This document shows positions 42,345-53,589 of a DNA stretch of 64,000 bases, piece by piece. Each line of letters begins with the position of its first letter. Position 1 is the first letter of the stretch. Position numbers and translations under genes: made by a program. The stretch is from Talinum fruticosum (lineage: Eukaryota; Streptophyta; Magnoliopsida; Caryophyllales; Talinaceae), in contig JAITYX010000026.1 of assembly GCA_021018815.1 (NCBI GenBank), positions 7,626,001 to 7,690,000 of the forward strand. Direction: 5' to 3'. Below the pieces are notes generated by a model. That model searched no databases, was not told where the DNA came from, and saw only the letters and a list, made by a program, of their open reading frames with translations.

Positions 42345-44419
42345 TCTCTTACAAATGGTGAACCAAGGGGATTTACTCGGCCATCATGGGGTACTCGACA
42401 GGGTGACCCAATTTCCCCATATCTTTTCTCGTTTGTGGCGAGAGGGTTGTCCTACTTATTTTCGAGACGTTGTTTCCTTCGGCGGACTAATTGGGTACAG
42501 ATATACGTGAAAAGGCACCGATTGTGTCTCACCTTTTATTTGCGGTTGATACGATGATCTCTTGTGTGACTAATGTAGACCAAGCTTCGTAGTCACGGAT
42601 ATACTAACAAGATATGAATGTGCTTCGAGGTTAAAAAATTAATTTTGACAAATCCAATGTCTTATTCAAGCAAAAGGGTGAAGGCAGAGAACAAAGCTGC
42701 AATTGCTATCAAGTTGGACATTAGAGAGGTCCTATCCCACATCAAGTACTTAGGTGTTCTTACTAAAATTAGGAGGTTAAAAAAGAAATTGTTCCTACCA
42801 ATCAAAGATCTAATTGGAAAGAGATTGCATAATTGGATTGATCGTCAATTCTCATGGGTAGCAAGGGAGGTGCTAGTAAAGGTAGTGGCCCAGGCTATCA
42901 TAACTTATTCCATGAGCGTCTTTTTATTTGCTAAAGAGCTTTGTGATGAGATTTTATCTATGGTGAACTGGTTTTGGGTGGGACACTCCGATAATGGTAG
43001 AAGATTCATTAGGTGGGATGGAAAAAGCTTTGTGACGAGTAAAGTTGTTAGGGGATTAGGCTTCCGCGATTTCAAAGACATCAACCTTGCTCTTACGGTA
43101 AAGAAAGTCCGGAGATTAATGGTGGCACCTAATTCGTTTGTATTTGGGATCTTGAAGGCCCGTTATTTTCTCACAATAGGGTTACTTCACGACCAACTTG
43201 GTTCACAACCGAGCTACACTTAGAGGAGTATCTGCGAGGCTTTTTGGGTAGTTAGGACAGGGTTGCGATAGAGAGTAGGTTACGGTTATTCACTTAATAT
43301 TTGGGATTCCAAATGGTTGCCGAGACCTCATTCTTTCAAAGTAATCGCTTGCAAAGATTCCGGGTATTCATTTGTTCGAGTTGGCGATCACATTGACGAG
43401 AGAGCAGTGCTGTTGGAGGGCTAATATGCCCGAGCAAGTCTTCTTGCCAATTGATATTGATTGTATTAAATCTATCCCGCTGAGTGCTTCACTTCCCCTT
43501 GATAGCATATTATGTCACTTCTCTACTTCAGGTGAGCTTAAGATGAAATCGACCTACCACTACATTCGAATTTGGCGTGGATTAGAGGACTCGGCTCCTA
43601 ATAGGGTTGGTTTAACGAGTTCTTGAAAAACTTTGTTCACGACTCACTTACCGCCAAGGATAAAGGTGTTCCCTTGGAAAATGTGTGCTAAAGCCCCGCC
43701 CGATGGTGTACGACTTGCAAGGAGGATCCAGTCCTTCTCACCAAGCTATAACATATGCGGCTCTAGCGAGGTGGATGACTTGTCGTGCTTTATTTCGGTG
43801 TCCTCGAGCGGCTGCCATCTAGGCTGGAAATAAATTCCCCTCTCGAACATGGAGAGTGCCATTTACCTCAATATGGGACTTTGTGAAGCATGCATGTGTA
43901 GGTTTTAGGGGAGAAGAATGGGAAGACTTCCTGGCTGTGATTTGGGAGGTTTGGAATCCCGAAGCAAGTATCTATTTGGAAAAAGGGAACATAATTACAA
44001 AACATTAAGCACCGGAGTAGTGAAGTTTGCTTGGCACAGAGAGGCACACACCAACTTGCCCTTGCATTTGGCTTCTTGATGTGAGATTTGGAGTCCACTG
44101 GTTTCAAGTATGTGGAAACCGAATGTTGATGGGGCTAAATTTGGTTATTGGGGGTTTGTTGGGGAGTTGTTCTACGTAATTCCTTGGGTTCGGTTGAACT
44201 GTGCAGCACTCGTCCAGTGTTCGGGTGTCCTTGGAGCGGAAATGGCAGCAACCGGAGCATGTACGTTTGGAATGAAATTAGCACTAGAGTATGGCCACTC
44301 CTCTTTGGTGATAGAAAGCGATTGTGCCTCTCTCATTTCCAAGACCCACAAAAGAACCGGTCTAGGTTCCGACATAGGCTTATTTATTTTTAACATTCTC
44401 GAACTTTCTCATCAGTTTA
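42345..44419 (+). pseudogene. LINE reverse transcriptase, linker and RNase H remnant
   Basis: Shifted frames give RQGDPISPYLFSF-like (about 42395-42430) and LLFAVDTMISCVTN-like text, the degenerate FADD catalytic site (about 42540). An open frame at 42618-43220 holds the post-RT region: IKYLGVLTKI, KKLFLPIKDLIGKRLHNWID, FSWVAREVLVKVVAQAIITY, FRDFKDINLALTVKKVRR. Zn-finger RVT and RNase H pieces follow: WKPNVDGAKF at 44111, then EMAATGACTFGMKLALEYGH and LVIESDCASLISK (44240-44342). These are the plant L1 RNase H acidic landmarks. Stops occur near 43224, 43421 and 43626. Confidence 0.75.
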
Positions 44420-44439
44420 TATCACTACACCAAAATTGG

Positions 44440-44825
44440 CATTTAGTGTCGCATGAAAATCCGATGCTGATTCAGGAAAATCCAACGCTAATCAAGTTTA
44501 GCGTCGGATTAGAGTCGGAAAAATTCGATGCAAAAGGCCTCGACGCTAAATTTTTGCGTCCAATTCAACGTCCAATGTTATTTAGCGTCGGATTCTGTTC
44601 CGACGCTAAATAGAGTCGGACTGTATTGGACTCAATTAGTGTCTCTCTTTTGCTGTTTAGCATCGAATTATCCGATGCTAACAATATACCTATCTGACTC
44701 TAAATTTCTTCAATCTTTTTAACCCCGACTTTTCTTTTTGGCGTCGGATACCTTAAATTAGCATCGGATTTTTGACTCAAACAACGATAGATTTGGTTCG
44801 GACGCTAAAATCCGACGCTAAATTT
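44440..44825. repeat. Left subterminal repeats of CACTA element 2
   Basis: At least eight copies of GCGTCGGAT/ATCCGACGC-type 9-10-mers occur in both orientations. An example is the dyad TTTAGCGTCGGATTCTG with TTCCGACGCTAAAT at about 44580-44611. These are candidate TNPA-like binding sites. Confidence 0.8.
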
Positions 44826-45069
44826 ATGTTCATTTTTCCATAATTTCTTCTATTTTTAGCATTTCCTTTTTACATATATTTAATGCACATTTACATACAT
44901 TTTGATTCATTCGCGATAGAGATTACACTCATCCACAAACCACCAACTATTCATAAAAGCAACCAATATTCACAACCGATTTTATCAAACAAACCTATTC
45001 AAAGTTCCACATTCAAACCATGCTAAGAAATTAGCTACAAAACAAGTGAAATTAGTTCAATAAACAAAC

Positions 45070-45450
45070 CATACTAGAAAATTACTTAGAACCACCGAGA
45101 GATCATGTCAACTTGTGATTGGAGGTTTTAGGTGAGTTTCATTACTTCATCCATGGTCTTTTGTTGACTCTTAACTAGTTTTCTTTACTCATCAAGTTGT
45201 TCTTGGGTCGATTTAAGCTGTGATTGTAGCTCGGAATAGGATGAGGAATTGTAGGTAACACCTGTAGAGGATGTCGAGGCGATAGGTTTCTCGTAGAACA
45301 TTATCGCGCAATTACCCAATCCGTAGATGGTTGATTTTTACTCCATCCACCTGATACCTCATAGTAGAGTTTCTCTGCCTCTGTTGTTCCCTCCTAAATA
45401 CCACACTCAACTCTACGTGCCTCGTATTTTCCTATGATAAGACCCAAATA
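45070..45450 (-). pseudogene. CACTA TNP transposase C-terminal remnant
   Basis: Read on the minus strand: KYEARRVECGI, a stop, EAEKLYYEVSGGWSKNQPST and DWVIAR. After a frame change comes a coiled coil: SYSELQSQLKSTQEQLDE, a stop, KLVKSQQKTMDEVMKL, a stop, LQSQVDMISRW. This matches the layout of plant Ptta/En/Spm transposase C-termini (a YYEVVGG-like motif, a short variable linker, then a Q/E-rich coiled coil). I assign it by pattern, without a database comparison. At least four disruptions make it non-functional. Confidence 0.6.
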
Positions 45451-46479
45451 AGGAGAGTTAAGTTATTTATACATGAATGCTCGGCCATTTCACACCTTAC
45501 AAAGGTTATTCATCCAACTCATCTTCTTTGTCTTTCCCTCTTTTCATTTCTTATCTTCTTTTTTAATTTTGATTTGGTAATGTTTTTCTTTCGGACTAGC
45601 CAACCATTATTATTGATGGGATGGGATCCCTTGTCAATTTCCCGACCCGACCAGACCAGCCCTATTTCACTTTGGCATATGCTCACTGCAAAATTACTTT
45701 CTCTACCCTTGTTATTTAATTCATTTTCAATTGAATTCATCACAAAAATCCCATGACATTCTTAACTCTATCTCGGTTATGTAATTACACAATTCACGAG
45801 TATAATATAAAGCTCAATGATAATTTTTCTGGTTGTTTTTTTACCTTATTACATGTTGAATCCTGCTGTACAATATAAAGCTCAATGACATTCTTAAACC
45901 TTTATATGCTTTAAGGTTTATGGAGTTAGTATTCTTACCCACAAAGATTTAGACCAATTGTCGACGAAGACCTTTCCAAATTAAGCGTCTTCCTTAATAC
46001 GACTCTTCACAAATAATGTAGAGGGGGTAGGATTCTTCCCTTCCTTAATCTAGGCATACAAATATGTAAAAAATGTAACAAACAACATTATGTATATAAA
46101 ATGAAAGCAAACCAAAATACTAGAGTTTATAACATTTGAGTTGCTAGATCTGCGGTTGAGACTCGACCCTTGCTATATAAGGTTCCTACTTTGGCCCTTT
46201 TGTCCTATTCTTCAAGCATTGGGCTGTTTTTTTTTTTTTGAAATTTAGGGGTACTTCTTAGACTCTTCAATCTCTCTCGCCCATCATCGGACAACTAAGT
46301 TATTGGTTTATCATTAGGCCTTTTTCCAGTCTTGGTCGCTAAGTTCCTTAAATTTTTACCAACTTTCTTTCTCCATCATGTGTAGACTTCTTGAGTAAGT
46401 TCTGGAGCCCAAGTATACTTACCCTATTTCGGAAGAAGGATACGAGTGTACATAATTCTTTGCTTTTTCGTGAACCTAA

Positions 46480-47060
46480 TTAAAGTTTCTCAACGCTTCT
46501 ATCGAACTCGGAGAGCCCAATTTGGCATGAAAGTTGCACAATTTCAGCACAAAATCAAACAATCGGAAATGCAAAGCATTGAGAAACAATCGAGGAGGGG
46601 AGAGAGACAAACACCGACCTGAATTCTCAAGCTTCAACCAGTAAGAGAAAGAGGGAAAAGGTGAAGCTTTCGCTGATGGACGAGAGGAGTAGAAATCCAG
46701 CAGAGGTGCAAAATACGGAACAAATCAATACAAACCTGAAATTGCACCGAAGAGGAACGAATTAAGGAAGAAGAGCAAGATTGATGAAACGAATGAGTGA
46801 ATGCAGGAAACAGAGAGTACCAGAAATCGAAGGTGACATCGGCGTAATTGAGGAGCAAGATTGGTGAAAGTGAGTGTCGGTGACGGAGGAAAAGGATGCC
46901 GGTGACGAGAGGAAAAGGACGCTGGTGACGGAGGAGAAGGATGCCGGCGATGGAGGGACGGTCGCCATGAGAGAGGGGACGCGAAGGCTAGCGGCTATGA
47001 CAGAGTAAAAGGGGAGGAGTTTTAGGGATTGAGAGAGCGGAGCGAATGACGAGGAGGCTA
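46480..47060 (-). other. Leader-like, GC-richer block in CACTA element 2 (minus strand)
   Basis: On the minus strand this reads as a pyrimidine-rich first-exon-like stretch. An ATG at 46968 opens MATVPPSPASFSSVTSVLFL with a tandemly repeated SPASFSSVT motif. It lies upstream of the transposase remnant in the right orientation, so it may be the 5' end of the transposase transcription unit. Coding value is doubtful because of the internal 30-bp repetition. Confidence 0.35.
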
Positions 47061-47336
47061 TTAGAATCGCCTCCTTTTTGTCAAATCTACGTCAAATTTT
47101 AGCGTCGGATGAAATATCAAACACTATTAGAATTGGAAATTAAAGTATGACTCAATTCGACTATATTAGAGTCGGATAAACAATCCTACTCTAAAATCCA
47201 ACGCTAATCGCATCTTTTTTTATTCGATCCAAATGGAGTCGTTTTTAGTATTTGACGCTAGATACGTTACTATTAGCGTTGAATTTTTTGATAGTCGCTA
47301 AATTCGACGCTAACAGCGAGTTTCTTTGTAGTGTAT

Positions 47337-47450
47337 TTTGCTTGTTTTTGCATGTTTGTAGGGGTAATATTATAGCACACTCAATTGCCCATCTACATAT
47401 GATCCTTCTATGAGATTATGGGTGGGGGATGGATCTAATTTGATTGTTGA
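47337..47450 (+). pseudogene. LINE RNase H, end after the CACTA insertion
   Basis: FCLFLHVCRGNIIAHSIAHLH continues the RNase H of 44108-44419. The N-x-x-AH-S-(I/L)-A motif is the usual C-terminal landmark (contains the last catalytic region). An A-run follows at about 47511. Confidence 0.65.
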
Positions 47451-47520
47451 GGTAGAGGCCAAAGACTTATGGTTGTTTGAGATGACAATAATTAATATAT
47501 TTGCCCCTTTCTATTAAAAA

Positions 47521-48122
47521 ATGTTCAAATCTCAAGTTATCGTTTCTTGAATTAATTTGTAATTTTAGTTAAGGACAAGATTCCTCAGAGGACTAACAAG
47601 AATACTCTAGTTTACAATTAGTGAAGTGATGTGTCTTATACGAAGATATATCTTAAATGTCTTATCTCGGTCTAAAATTACTATATCCTGCAATAAATTC
47701 AACAAGAATGATATATGATTGAATACTAGAATTGTATTAGAACTTATAAATTACATAAAATCATCATTTTTATACATAATTTTTTATATTTATAAAATTA
47801 CAAATATGAGGAATCTTCTGAGTATGGTTGATCCAATTAGGATGTCATTTTATACTTATTGGCATAATTGGCGATTATTAAAGTTTTACATTCATAATTA
47901 ATCATCACTTTTAAAAAAATCATCAAATTAGATCATAAAATACACTAATATAAGTTGAGGTAAGACATTTGGGAGGCCCATCATGCAAGACATATGTCAT
48001 CACTCAATAAATAATTATAGTTACGGAACATTTTTATTGGAGAAAAAGAAAAAAAACCACAAGAAATGAACTCCTTGCATAACTGTGGCAAACAGATTAT
48101 TCGATTAGCAAGGAGGTGCTTT
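47521..48122. other. Intergenic, AT-rich
   Basis: I see no gene. On the minus strand this is the 3' flank and probable 3' untranslated region of the dioxygenase. Confidence 0.6.
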
Positions 48123-49714
48123 TCAAACTTTTGCAAAATCAAGAGTGGATTTGCCATTGTGGGCATTCTTGAAGAAACTTTTGGCATAGTCCGAGTAGAG
48201 AACTTGCTTGTATAATGCTTTTTCTCTGCTCTTCAACACCTCTGGTAGTGGCCCAATCATATCGGTTGGTCTAGGATTAGCAAATATTGGTACCGAAATT
48301 CTGTTCTTGCTACTTGGAGCAAAGACTCGATGCTCAACGCTCTTGTACCGACCATTGCTCATAATCTCGAGTGCATCACCTACATTAATCACAAAAGAAC
48401 CACTCACGGGTGGAACATGAATCCAACCATCACCATCTACCTTGCGTACATAAAGTCCACCAGTATCGTCTTGGAGGAGGATCGTTAGTGTAGAAATATC
48501 TGAGTGGCGTCCTACACCAACAGTGAGCTCGGAATCAGGACAAGCAGGATAACATATCAAGTTCACCCTCCTTGAACCCATCAAGAATGATTCCTTAGCC
48601 TCATCAATCGCTTGTAGGTTTATTCCCTTCATTAGCACTGTCAACAACTTCCTGAAAAGTATATTGCAACTGCTGATATAATCCAACACTTCATTCCTGG
48701 CAGCATATATAGCAAATAAATTAGGTCATAATTTGAAGAGCTAATGAAGGAAATCCGACTTAAACTCCCATATACTTGATGTTTTGTTCTAGTTCTTCTT
48801 AAGAGCTCCAACTATACCAGCATGTTTGGGCTTTAAATTAAGACATTCATGTGAGATGAGCATATGTCACATTCATGTATATTTTATGCCCACATTTGTA
48901 AATAGATAAGACCGTCTCATGCAAGAAATATAATTATACAAACTTCTCTACGCGTTATTTTTAAAAGTTATGATCAGATGACCAATAAAAGTTATTTTGA
49001 AAGCCACCCTATAAACATTCTCCTCGTAATGTCTTCGGATGAGAGGTCCTATACAGGACTTAGTTACTACAGCTTATGTTAGACTAATTATCATCAGTGA
49101 CTAGAATAATAAAAAGAAGGGAGAAACACTAAACGTGCAGTGTAACAGGAGCGAAAGAAATGGCTTGGGGGCGGGGGCATTAATTACTTGCAGACAGATG
49201 GCCAAAGTGCATGAGCCTCATCATCAGAGACATAAAACAAACTGAGATAATCCTTCCACTCTAAAGCCTTCTCCATTTCAGGAGCGAAGCTTGTGACTAG
49301 CCGGACATTATTGTTAGGCATTCGGCCCTTCAAATAATTAATCTTCTCCTCAGCCGGCAGTTCAAAAAACCGAACAGCCGCCTCCTTTACATTGTCAAGC
49401 ACCACGGTGGGCACTCCATGGTTGACAACCTGGAAGAACCCGAACCTTCTGGCTGCATCACATATCAATTATTCTGACACGTCATCCAAGTTAGATGACA
49501 TGTCAATGACGGGGATGGCTTCCTTCTCATTGTATATATGCATGGAAGACATCCTCTCTTTCAGAGGCTGAATAAACCTACCAGGTAGTTTAGTGAGGCC
49601 CATGTCGGAAAGGCCCTTAACTCCATAACCTTTGTTCAATGCCATTTCCACAATGATCTCCTCCTCATAATTTTCATCGGAAATCAACTGTGATGATGGC
49701 TGTGATAATGCCAT
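48123..49714 (-). pseudogene. 2-oxoglutarate/Fe(II) dioxygenase, F6'H1/S8H-like, with one in-frame stop
   Basis: Two exons on the minus strand: 49714-49188 and 48696-48123. The intron has GT (49187-49186) and AG (48698-48697) borders, and the splice joins VCK to NEVLDY in frame. The total is 1,101 bases, 366 codons plus stop, the usual size for feruloyl-CoA 6'-hydroxylases and scopoletin 8-hydroxylases, cytosolic enzymes of coumarin synthesis. The start MALSQPSS is chosen because it is the first ATG after the TATA box. The N-terminal motif GYGVKGLSDMGL is followed by the DIOX_N region (AIPVIDMS, FGFFQVVNHG). Fe(II) ligands are H240, D242 (GRHSD) and H298 (SVEHRV); R308-x-S310 (RIS) binds 2-oxoglutarate. 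Only codon 82 is TAA, between DDVSE and LICDAA. No frameshift is seen, so this is a young pseudogene, a null allele or a sequence error. The exact substrate cannot be read from sequence. Confidence 0.88.
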
Positions 49715-49810
49715 TGTCGCAATTAATTCCACAAAGGAAACTAAAAATCGATGTCAGGAAATTAAAGGGGAAAGGCGGTGTCGTGTGATTTCAGCCAATT
49801 TGGTTCGCAA

Positions 49811-49816
49811 TTTATA
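49811..49816 (-). promoter_or_regulatory. TATA box of the dioxygenase gene
   Basis: The minus strand reads CTATAAATTGCG about 97 bases upstream of the ATG at 49714, a typical distance for a plant core promoter. CACTA fragment 3 begins 90 bases further upstream. Confidence 0.7.
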
Positions 49817-49854
49817 GAGCTCTTGGATCCAATAACTCCCTTATCGTAATCACT

Positions 49855-49905
49855 CACATGGTAAAATATTTTTCCTATTTTTTTATAAAGAAGTACACGT
49901 GATGT
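49855..49905. repeat. Single unit of the 50.7-51.3-kb tandem repeat, upstream of the dioxygenase
   Basis: TTTTCCTATTTTTTTATAAA followed by GAAGTACACGTGATGT matches the repeat anchor found four more times at 50850-51280. The unit is cut at GATGT by the CACTA terminus at 49906. Confidence 0.75.
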
Positions 49906-50500
49906 CACTACACGGAAACAGAGATTTAGAAACGAAAAAATTTTTGTTTCTAACTTGGAATTTTCGTCGCTAACACGCTTTAGCGACGAAATAGAAATGA
50001 AAACTTTTCGTTTTTAAACCCCTCATCGCAATCTTTCAGAGCTACGAAATATAATTTTCATTTCAGATAGCAACGAAATTTAGCTACGAACAGTTTTGCG
50101 TCTCAAATTGAAACGAAAAGTTTTCGTAGCTACTTTGAATATTTCGTTTCTATTTGAAACGAACTTAGATATGAATACCTATTTCATTTCGGATAGAAAC
50201 GAAAGTTTTCGTAGGTAGTTTAAGTTTTCGTTTTTATTTGAAACGAACTTAGCTACGAATATTTGTTTCATCTCGGATAGAAACGAAAGTTTTCGTAGCT
50301 AATTTAAATTTTCGTTTCTATCTTAAACGAAATTTACATCTCTAATTTAAAATTTTCGTTGCAATTTGAAATGAAATATTTTTGGTTTCTAATTTAAAAT
50401 TTTTGGTTGCAATCTGTTTATTGTTAACCCTGAGTAGATGATTTAAAATTTTTCGTTTCCAATTTAAAATTTAAAATTTACATCTCAGATAGAAACGCCA
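49906..50500. mobile_element. CACTA element 3, left terminus and subterminal repeats (fragment)
   Basis: It starts CACTACACGGAAACAG and continues with many inverted copies of GAAACGAAA, TTTCGTTTC and TTTTCGTAGCTA up to about 50500. This is the same end architecture as elements 1 and 2 with a different repeat. No CACTA terminus is found on the right, so the element is truncated or its end is degraded. The repeat unit it interrupts seems to resume at about 50725. Confidence 0.7.
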
Positions 50501-50724
50501 ACCATGAGTAGATGATTCAACAATTGCCTTGTTGTAGTCGTGGTAAGGCTACTTAACTGGTTCCTTCAATAAGTGTTAACCCTCGGGAGGCACAAGCTTT
50601 CCTAGTTTATAGGTAGCCTAATGGATCCTAAGTAGTCGAATTCACAATCACCCTCCTGCTCAGTTCGATAAATCCGCCGTTGTCACTTTGCATAAGGTCA
50701 AACTTGTTTAACAAAACTAATTAA
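50501..50724. other. Unassigned segment between CACTA fragment 3 and the tandem repeats
   Basis: This 220-bp stretch (GTAGTCGTGGTAAGGC to GCATAAGGTCAAACTTG) belongs to no recognised element. It has no open frame of note and could be the degraded interior or right end of CACTA 3 or a separate small insertion. Confidence 0.4.
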
Positions 50725-51290
50725 CTAAAAATACAAATAAATAAAAATAACAAAAAAGTTTGTATTGTATGAAAATAATTTATAAAGCTGTTTTTTTAAA
50801 AACCGTAAAAAAACAAAATACGAAATTCAAGAGATCTTGAAATTCGTTGTTTCCCTATTTTTTTATGAAAATGTACTTATAATGTACATAATTTACAAAG
50901 ATGTTTCATTTAGAAAACCGTAAAAAATTAAAATATGAAATTCAAAAGATCTCGAAATTCGTTGTTTCCTATTTTTTATAAAGATGCACTCGCGATGTAA
51001 GTAAAATACAAATAAATAAAAATAACAAAAAGTTTGTACTGTATGAAAATAATTTACAAAGGTGTTTTATTTAAAAACCGTAAAAAAAAGAAAATAAGAA
51101 ATTCAAGAGATCTTCAAATTGTTGTTTCCTATTTTTTTATGAAGATGTACTTATGATGTACATAATTTACAAAGATGTTTCATTTAGAAAACCGTAAAAA
51201 ATTAAAATACGAAATTCAAAAGATCTCAAAATTCGTTGTTTCCTATTTTTTATAAAGATGCAGTCGTGATGTAGCGCTTAGTTTAATACT
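50725..51290. repeat. Tandem repeat with about 272-bp higher-order period
   Basis: The anchor TTTCCTATTTTTTTATGAA (or TATAAAG) recurs at about 50853, 50967, 51126 and 51239, with alternating spacings of about 113, 159 and 113 bp. The units thus come in two forms that repeat as a pair. Other shared blocks are ATAATTTACAAAGATGTTT, AAAACCGTAAAAAA and GAAATTCAA(A/G)AGATCT. Confidence 0.85.
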
Positions 51291-52199
51291 CATCACATAT
51301 AATGTACCCTACAATTGTGGCAGGCATAACGTTTAACTATTGTGGAAGAAGTTTTTTTGTCAACTTTCTTGCAAGAAATTCTGTCTTTTCTTTCCTCTAC
51401 TAAATCATCACACCGAGGTATCTTCAAATGGGCATGGTTCATCGCACAAAAAGCCTAATTTCACCAGCGAAGCAAGCCTTTAAATTTCAGTACAAAAATT
51501 AGAAAAATTTATCGATTAGTCACTCGTGTTTGGTATAAATTTATGAAAACCTAGACATTTGGAATATAAATTTTGATACCCTCACAATTTGGATAAAATA
51601 ATTTCATGATCATTTTTAGGGAAAAAGTTGATTTTCCAATAAAGAAAGATGTAGAAATAAGAATTAACAAAAATTCCTTCTTTAAACATTATCACTAGTA
51701 TTACCTGAATTGCAATATCTTCAAAAATTATTTTCTAAATTTATTAGTTCCATTAATTATTACACCAAGTCCGAATAGACCTATAAGCAAAAAGAAAAAA
51801 AGGAATCACCACTTTTAGGCACACAAAAAAATCAAATCTTTTTATAATATTAATTTCTCGTTAGCTGTGGACGAACGTACTCCGTCGTTTTATCCACATA
51901 CATCTTCGGTAAACTGAACTAAAACTAAATTAGTTGCAGCTGAAGAAATAAACAAAAAGATTTGAACTATTTGTTATACATTCTCTTTGGGAAACGGAGA
52001 CAAATAAATAGAAAAATAATTACATGAGTACTCTCTATTTAGCTTTACGATCCAAATTGTTGACAATTCGAATACGATCCCTATTAACTTTAACAATACA
52101 AATCAATATGACAAAAGATAACAATCTCTAGATAGACATACATATAATGATAGACTCCTTAAAACATTTGACTTCGCTACAAATCTTGTTGACTACCTA
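51291..52199. other. Intergenic, AT-rich
   Basis: I see no gene, RNA or repeat structure that I can support. Confidence 0.6.
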
Positions 52200-52960
52200 T
52201 GCAGCATCAGTGATAATTGTTACATGATGACACCCTCTTGAACGTGCCTCCTATAGTGCATCCTCAATTGCAATGTATTCTCTTGAAGCGTATTTTGTAG
52301 AAGTCTCATCCAAGTGCCCTGATAGATAATGGAATTGTCTTCAATAAACACCCATGCAGCTCCTGGTCTGCTAGTAAGCCCATCCCATGCTCCATCTGTC
52401 AAAATAACTATTCCTTCTTCAGATGATGCCCTAAACTTGAACACCAAATGTCGATTGGTATCATCATGAGAACAATTATCCATCCCTCCCTTGACCTTCA
52501 AGACCTGCGTTTGCTTCCAAAGTGAGAAAGTTGAAGTTACATTATGAACGATATCATGTGGGTTATGCCTCTTTCCATTAAAGACAATATCATTCCTCTC
52601 TTTCCTTATCTCCCACAAGATAATAATGAAATAATTAAATCGGTATTTTTCCACTTGCTCTTATCTTTGTTGAAATATTTAATCCACCCAGCCATCCATT
52701 TCTTAAAATTAAATTATTGCCACTGTGTGTATTACTACCTAGCAATCCATTAGCCCAAATCCTTCTTGACGATTCGGAGTCCCTCAACAAGTGAGTAACT
52801 GATTCCACTTGACTATTGCAAAAACACATAAATCATTAACATCCTACATTTACTTCTCATGACAGACCCCATTGGCAAAGCATTCTGCAGGGTTTTCCAA
52901 CCAAGCAATTTGAACTTGGGCAAAGAATTAAACGCCCATCAGATTAAACTTTTAGTTGAG
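52200..52960 (-). pseudogene. L1-type LINE 3' fragment (zinc-finger RVT and RNase H)
   Basis: On the minus strand: FKLLGWKTLQNALPMGSVM (about 52915-52860), then CFCNSQVESVTHLL and SRRIWANGLLG (52822-52740), the zf-RVT region of plant L1 reverse transcriptases. A frame change is followed by FIIILWEIRKERNDIVFNGK and TDGAWDGLTSRPGAAWVFIE (52630-52330), the start of an RNase H domain (first catalytic Asp in TDGAW). It ends in a stop near 52220. No 5' part is present, so this is a short relic. Confidence 0.7.
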
Positions 52961-53589
52961 TTGGTTCTTGAACATATTTGATAGTGATGTTTATAAAATT
53001 CATGTGCTATTAAAATTTTATATACACGCACACATACATAATATATATATATAAGCATACGAGCACATATACATATCGATCTTAGTACAAACTATTATTT
53101 TGTACAAACTCATTTGTGATAGTTGATAAGTGTAATCTGATGGCTACTGTTAAATACTTAAAAGTCACAAGGGTGATGTCATTAAGCATAAATACGCAAT
53201 TTCAAATGCTCCAATTTTTTTGTCTTCCTCTATCCGTTCATCTGCTTTAGCAACTTTTCACCTGCACACTCTCTTTCTCTTCCCCTCCCCCTCCCTCATC
53301 CTGGTTGCTGGAACACGGTAAGCCTTCACGACAAGTCTGCCCCTGATTATCACTGTTGGCCTATCACAGTATAAAAAAGAGATAGTCTTGACGTAGAAAT
53401 TTCTATTCTATTTCCTCCACCACGACTGAAAATAATAGATCCATTATTATGAATCCCAAAATTTTGCCACCCCTATCTTAGAGTACAAGACACTACTACT
53501 TTCCGAATAATAATAAATAAATACTTTGCAAAATATGTAATGTACACACATTCTATCTTACCACCCCCTCACCAAGTTGAATCATGGAG
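52961..53589. other. Intergenic
   Basis: No supported gene. A short TA-rich microsatellite lies at about 53036-53052, and a C/T-rich stretch at about 53260-53310. Confidence 0.55.

Larger units (their letters stand above)
44420..47336 (-). mobile_element. CACTA element 2 with TAT target-site duplications
   Basis: The element is 44423-47333 (2,911 bp), with TAT at 44420-44422 and 47334-47336. Termini read CACTACA inward from both ends, followed by A/T-rich and TTAG(T/C)GTCG blocks. Subterminal repeats GCGTCGGATT and TCCGACGCTAA crowd the first 400 and last 250 bases. A transposase-like C-terminal remnant lies on the minus strand (about 45070-45450), so the coding orientation is minus. It is inserted in the LINE RNase H; the host sequence continues as NIIAHSIAHLH (about 47370). 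Confidence 0.88.
42345..47520 (+). mobile_element. L1-type LINE, 3' part, interrupted by a CACTA element
   Basis: It begins within the reverse transcriptase and runs to an RNase H domain and a short A-run (ATTAAAAAATG at about 47511). The CACTA element 44423-47333 sits inside the RNase H. There are no LTRs. The 5' part (ORF1, endonuclease, first half of RT) is missing, as usual for 5'-truncated L1 insertions. I have not identified target-site duplications. Confidence 0.75.

Noticed and set aside
48208..48420. 70-codon plus-strand frame opposite exon 2 of the dioxygenase
   Set aside because: Shadow of the conserved minus-strand coding sequence.
49441..49500. A tiny intron removing the in-frame TAA of the dioxygenase (GTGTCAG...GATGCAG)
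   Set aside because: It would be about 28 bases, too short for a plant intron, and would delete conserved residues (part of SE and LICDAA).
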